A DNA stretch of 64,000 bases from DATMRS01 sp035566015. Its GTDB lineage: Bacteria > Pseudomonadota > Alphaproteobacteria > Sphingomonadales > Sphingomonadaceae. Position 1 is the stretch's first letter. Each line of letters begins with the position of its first letter. Below, piece by piece: positions 60,914-64,000 of this stretch. The position numbers and the translations under genes are program-made. The DNA lies in NCBI GenBank assembly GCA_035566015.1, contig DATMRS010000008.1, positions 1 through 64,000 of the forward strand, given 5' to 3'. The notes beneath the pieces are model-generated. The model was not told where the DNA came from, ran no database searches, and saw only the letters and a list, made by a program, of their open reading frames with translations.

Positions 60914-61680
60914 GGTCTGTTGCATGGTCGCTCCGTCGCCCGCTCCTCGCCGCCGGTTTCGCGGCGACGATGCTGGCTGCCGCCCCCGCCTTCGCGCAGC
61001 AGACCGGCGCGCTCGACAGGGCGATGACGACGATCGCGGGCGATGGGCGGCCCTTGTCGCTGTCGCTTCAGATCCTCGTCCTCATGAGCTTGCTGACGGT
61101 CCTGCCGTCGCTCATCCTGATGATGACCAGCTTCACGCGCATCATCATCGTGCTCTCGATCCTGCGGCAGGCGCTCGGGCTCCAGCAGACGCCGCCCAAT
61201 CAGGTGCTCGTCGGGCTTGCGCTGTTCCTCTCGCTCTTCGTCATGCGTCCGGCGGTCGATCAGATCAACGCGACCGCATTCAAGCCTTACGGCGCCGGCC
61301 AGATTTCCATCGAGGAAGCGGTGACGCGATCGGGCACTGTGCTCCATGGCTTCATGGCGAAGCAGACGCGCCAGGCCGATCTCAAGCTGTTCGCCGATCT
61401 CGCCAAGGCGCCGCCTTTTCGGACGGCCGCCGACATCCCCTTCTCGATCCTGCTCCCCGCTTTCATCACCAGCGAATTGAAGACGGCGTTCCAGATCGGC
61501 TTCCTGATCTTCCTGCCGTTCCTCATCATCGACCTTGTCGTCGCTTCGACGCTGATGGCGCTCGGCATGGTGATGCTGTCGCCGATGATCGTATCTATGC
61601 CGTTCAAGCTGCTGCTGTTCGTTCTTGTCGACGGCTGGGCGCTGACGATGGGGTCGCTCGCCGGCTCGTTCGTGACGTGA
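60886..61680 (+). CDS. fliP: flagellar export gate protein FliP, start codon supplied by a REP unit
   Basis: From ATG 60886 the protein has 264 residues: a repeat-derived MDSRLRGND, then a signal peptide (SLRRPLLAAGFAATMLAAAP, cleaved near AFA-QQ) and four helices. The FliP signature includes LIMMTSFTRIIIVLSILRQA-like and QTPPNQVLVGLALFLSLFVM. Other ATGs in frame are at 60736, 60754 (good SD but an odd N-terminus) and 60970 (too short a signal). The gate domain is intact. Confidence 0.85.
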   Translation: MDSRLRGNDGSVAWSLRRPLLAAGFAATMLAAAPAFAQQTGALDRAMTTIAGDGRPLSLSLQILVLMSLLTVLPSLILMMTSFTRIIIVLSILRQALGLQQTPPNQVLVGLALFLSLFVMRPAVDQINATAFKPYGAGQISIEEAVTRSGTVLHGFMAKQTRQADLKLFADLAKAPPFRTAADIPFSILLPAFITSELKTAFQIGFLIFLPFLIIDLVVASTLMALGMVMLSPMIVSMPFKLLLFVLVDGWALTMGSLAGSFVT

Positions 61681-61694
61681 TGGGGGATTGAGCC

Positions 61695-61967
61695 GTGGCG
61701 GACGCGGATTTCTTCGTCGGCATCGCGCAGCAGGCGCTTTGGATATTGGCGCTCGCCTCGGCGCCGATCCTGATCCCCGCGCTGGCGGCGGGGCTTGTCC
61801 TCGGCATGATCCAGGCGGCGACGTCGATCAACGAGCAGACGTTGAGCTTCGTGCCCAAGCTGATAGTCGTCGCCATCGCGCTCGCTTTGTTCGGCGGGGC
61901 GATCCTGATGCTGATCGCCGATTTCACGCGCGAGATGTACGCCCACATCCCCGATCTGATGCGCTAG
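61695..61967 (+). CDS. fliQ: flagellar export gate protein FliQ
   Basis: This 90-residue protein has two helices (about 15-37 and 53-75) and the family signature GMIQAATSINEQTLSFVPKL. It starts with GTG 14 nt after fliP. Confidence 0.96.
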   Translation: MADADFFVGIAQQALWILALASAPILIPALAAGLVLGMIQAATSINEQTLSFVPKLIVVAIALALFGGAILMLIADFTREMYAHIPDLMR

Positions 61968-61980
61968 GGACGGCCGCGGG

Positions 61981-62766
61981 GTGCCGATCGGTTTCGCCGG
62001 CCTCGAAGCGCAGCTCTGGCTGTGGCTGATCGCGATGATCCGGCCGGGGGCGGCCTTCCTTGCCGCGCCTGTCTTCGGCTCGCCGCAGGTGCCGGTGCAG
62101 CTTCGCCTGATCGTGGCGCTGGCGATCGGCCTGCCCGCGATGCAGGCGGGCCACTTCGTCATGCCTGACGACGGCATCGTCAGTATCGCCGGCGCGATGC
62201 TGGTGACGGGCGAGGTTCTGGCGGGGCTTGCGCTCGGTTTCGCGGTGCAGATCGGCTTTTCGGCGGCGCTGCTGGCGGGCGAGACGATCGGCAACGCGAT
62301 GGGGCTGGGCTTTGCCGGCATGGTCGATCCGGCCAATGGTGGGCAGGCGTCGGCGCTGGGCACTTTCCTGTCGATCCTCGCGACCTTCCTCTTCCTCGCG
62401 ATGGGTGGGCATCTCGCCCTCGCCGTGACGATCTTTGAAAGCTATCGCGCATTGCCGCCGGGCGAGGCATGGATGGGGGCCGATGCGTTGCGCGGCCTCG
62501 TGATGTTCGGCGGCGATCTCTTCGCGACCGGGCTGGCGGTGGCGCTGCCGGTGGGCTTCGCGCTGATTCTCGTCCAGGTCGTGATGGGGATGCTCGCCCG
62601 CTCGGCGCCCTCGCTCAACCTGTTCGCGGTGGGGCTTCCCGCCACCTTGCTGGCGGGCGTCATCCTCCTTGCCATAGCGGCACCGACGATGGGCGAGGGG
62701 ATCGTCGCCGCCTTCGGGCGCGGACTCGACATGGCGCATGATCTCGCGCTCGGCGGAGGCGGCTAG
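61981..62766 (+). CDS. fliR: flagellar export gate protein FliR
   Basis: This 261-residue gate protein has about six helices, for example LWLWLIAMIRPGAAFLAAPV and LLAGETIGNAMGLGFAGMVD. The second carries the FliR/SpaR core. It starts with GTG 13 nt after fliQ and ends immediately before flhB. Confidence 0.95.
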   Translation: MPIGFAGLEAQLWLWLIAMIRPGAAFLAAPVFGSPQVPVQLRLIVALAIGLPAMQAGHFVMPDDGIVSIAGAMLVTGEVLAGLALGFAVQIGFSAALLAGETIGNAMGLGFAGMVDPANGGQASALGTFLSILATFLFLAMGGHLALAVTIFESYRALPPGEAWMGADALRGLVMFGGDLFATGLAVALPVGFALILVQVVMGMLARSAPSLNLFAVGLPATLLAGVILLAIAAPTMGEGIVAAFGRGLDMAHDLALGGGG

Positions 62767-63909
62767 ATGGCGGACACGCCCGATCGCGACGAAAAGACCG
62801 AAGCGCCCAGCGAGAAGCGTCGCCGCGAGGCCGCCGAAAAGGGCGACGTCCTACAGTCGCGCGAGCTGGGCACCGCGTTGGTGGTCCTCTCAGGCGCGAT
62901 CTGGTTCGCCCTCGCCGGCCCATGGATGCTGGGTGCTCTCGGTCACATGCTGGCGCAGGGGCTGCGCTTCGATGCGTCGAGCGTGCGGGATTTCGATCCG
63001 GCGGGCGCGGCGTTGCGCCTGATCGGCATGATCGCGATCCCCCTCCTGACCCTCTTCGTGTTGACGATGGTGGCGGCGGTGGGCACGCCGGCGCTGCTCG
63101 GTTCGCTCGGCTTCCGCTGGGGCGCGATCGGCTTCAAGGCGGAGAAGATCAATCCGCTCTCGGGCATACGCCGCATCTTCGGCCCGCAGGGGCTGATCGA
63201 ACTCGTCAAGTCGCTTGCCAAGATCGTCCTGCTGGGCGGCGTCGGCTACTGGCTACTCTCCCGCTATGCCCATCGCATCCTCGGACTAGGCGCGGAGCCG
63301 CTGCCCGCGGCGCTCGGCGATGTCGGCGGCCTGTTCGTGCTGGCGGTGCTCGTCATGGCGTTGGCGCTGGCGGGGATCGCGGCGATCGACGTGCCGGCGC
63401 AGTTGATCCAGCGCGGGGGCCGTCTGCGCATGACCAAGCAGGAGGTGAAGGACGAGCACAAGCAGACCGAAGGCTCGCCCGAACTGAAGGCGGCGCTGCG
63501 CCAGCGCCAGCATGAGGTGTTGCGCGGGTCGGCGCGGCAGGCGCTGGCGGAGGCGACGGTGGTGCTTACCAACCCCACCCATTTCGCCGTGGCGCTTCGC
63601 TATCGTCCGGGTGTCGATCCCGCGCCCGTGGTTGTCGCACGCGGGCGGGGCGCCATCGCTACGGCGCTGCGCGAGATGGCGGTCGAGACGGCGGTGCCGA
63701 TGCTGAGCTATCCGCAACTCACCCGTGCCATCTATTTCACCGCGCGCACCGGGCAGATGATTCGCGAGGATCTCTATCTCGCCGTCGCCACGGTGATCGC
63801 CTTTGTCTTCAATCTCGACAGCGCGCTTGCCGACACGACCCCGCCCGAGGTCGAGGTGCCGCCCACCGCCCGGTTCGACGCCGACGGCCGCAGAACCGGT
63901 CCGGGGTGA
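62767..63909 (+). CDS. flhB: flagellar export switch protein FlhB
   Basis: This 380-residue protein has four helices in the N-terminal half, the conserved DKTEAPSEKRRREAAEKGDV-like start (DEKTEAPSEKRRREAAEKGD) and the autocleavage site NPTH (269-272) in TNPTHFAVALRY. Cleavage switches export from hook to filament. It is the last gene of the long fli operon. Confidence 0.97.
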   Translation: MADTPDRDEKTEAPSEKRRREAAEKGDVLQSRELGTALVVLSGAIWFALAGPWMLGALGHMLAQGLRFDASSVRDFDPAGAALRLIGMIAIPLLTLFVLTMVAAVGTPALLGSLGFRWGAIGFKAEKINPLSGIRRIFGPQGLIELVKSLAKIVLLGGVGYWLLSRYAHRILGLGAEPLPAALGDVGGLFVLAVLVMALALAGIAAIDVPAQLIQRGGRLRMTKQEVKDEHKQTEGSPELKAALRQRQHEVLRGSARQALAEATVVLTNPTHFAVALRYRPGVDPAPVVVARGRGAIATALREMAVETAVPMLSYPQLTRAIYFTARTGQMIREDLYLAVATVIAFVFNLDSALADTTPPEVEVPPTARFDADGRRTGPG

Positions 63910-63925
63910 GAATCTCTGCCTTTCT

Positions 63926-64000
63926 GTCATTCCGGCGAAAGCCGGAATCCATGGATGCGCATCGATCCGCAATGAGGCGAGCCGAGTGCATGGCCCCGGC
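63926..64000. repeat. REP-like unit R4, cut by window edge
   Basis: The left arm GTCATTCCGGCGAAAGCCGG (63926 on) and interior with GCGAGCCGAGT-CATGG match the reverse complement of R2. The right arm is outside the window. It lies just after flhB. Confidence 0.75.

Overview
The window comes from a high-GC alphaproteobacterium, most likely a sphingomonad (Sphingomonas/Sphingobium/Sphingopyxis type). This is inferred from gene content and order: tol-pal behind ruv, a GapR-type protein, an aa3 oxidase cluster ctaC-ctaD-ctaB-ctaG-ctaE-DUF983-SURF1 running into thrC and an M16 peptidase, a LigF-like glutathione transferase, and a flagellar locus that combines an FlbD-like sigma-54 activator with FliA/FlgM. 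No species can be named from the sequence alone.

Layout. 1-10170 (minus strand): an edge-truncated LigF-like GST, a repeat-bearing gap with two REP-like inverted-repeat units, then a co-directional block that transcribes DUF1244, gapR, yebC, ruvC, ruvA, an RcnB-like proline-rich protein, ruvB, ybgC, tolQ, tolR, tolA, tolB and pal. 10266-15510: pyk (plus, TTG start) faces the minus-strand operon pyrE-pdxJ-acpS-lepB-AI-2E-type membrane protein. 15594-25504 (plus): cytochrome c oxidase structural and assembly genes behind a clear sigma-70 promoter, followed by thrC, an M16 protease and an rRNA-methyltransferase-like gene. 25548-26841: a small accessory islet with a RelB/YafQ toxin-antitoxin pair and an AT-richer four-helix membrane protein. 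26942-32137: ccmB-ccmA, an HExxH metallopeptidase, phhB, and an osmoprotectant ABC transporter whose permease and binding protein are fused, then a lytic transglycosylase.

32150-63909 is an almost complete flagellar locus. The minus-strand flgBCDEFGHIJKL operon is followed by motA-motB-AAA ATPase. A divergent plus-strand arm holds a second, minimal MotA/MotB-like pair, flgA, flgM, flgN, flhA and fliA. Next comes fliC (minus), and then a plus-strand run sigma-54 activator-fliE-F-G-H-I-J-K-L-M-N-O-P-Q-R-flhB.

Promoter motifs that can be read directly suggest a tiered cascade. CtrA-like boxes (TTAA-N7-GTAA or close to it) sit ahead of the sigma-54 activator, motA and the lytic transglycosylase. 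Near-consensus sigma-54 promoters precede flgB, flgA and flhA-fliA, and two palindromes resembling FlbD sites lie upstream of flgB. Sigma-28 promoters with exact 15-nt spacing precede fliC, motA and flgM. The alphaproteobacterial CtrA/FlbD logic therefore appears to feed an enteric-like FliA/FlgM checkpoint. The most unusual structural event is a REP-like element between fliO and fliP whose right arm seems to supply the fliP start codon. Four such REP units occur, two near the left end, one at fliP and one cut by the right edge.
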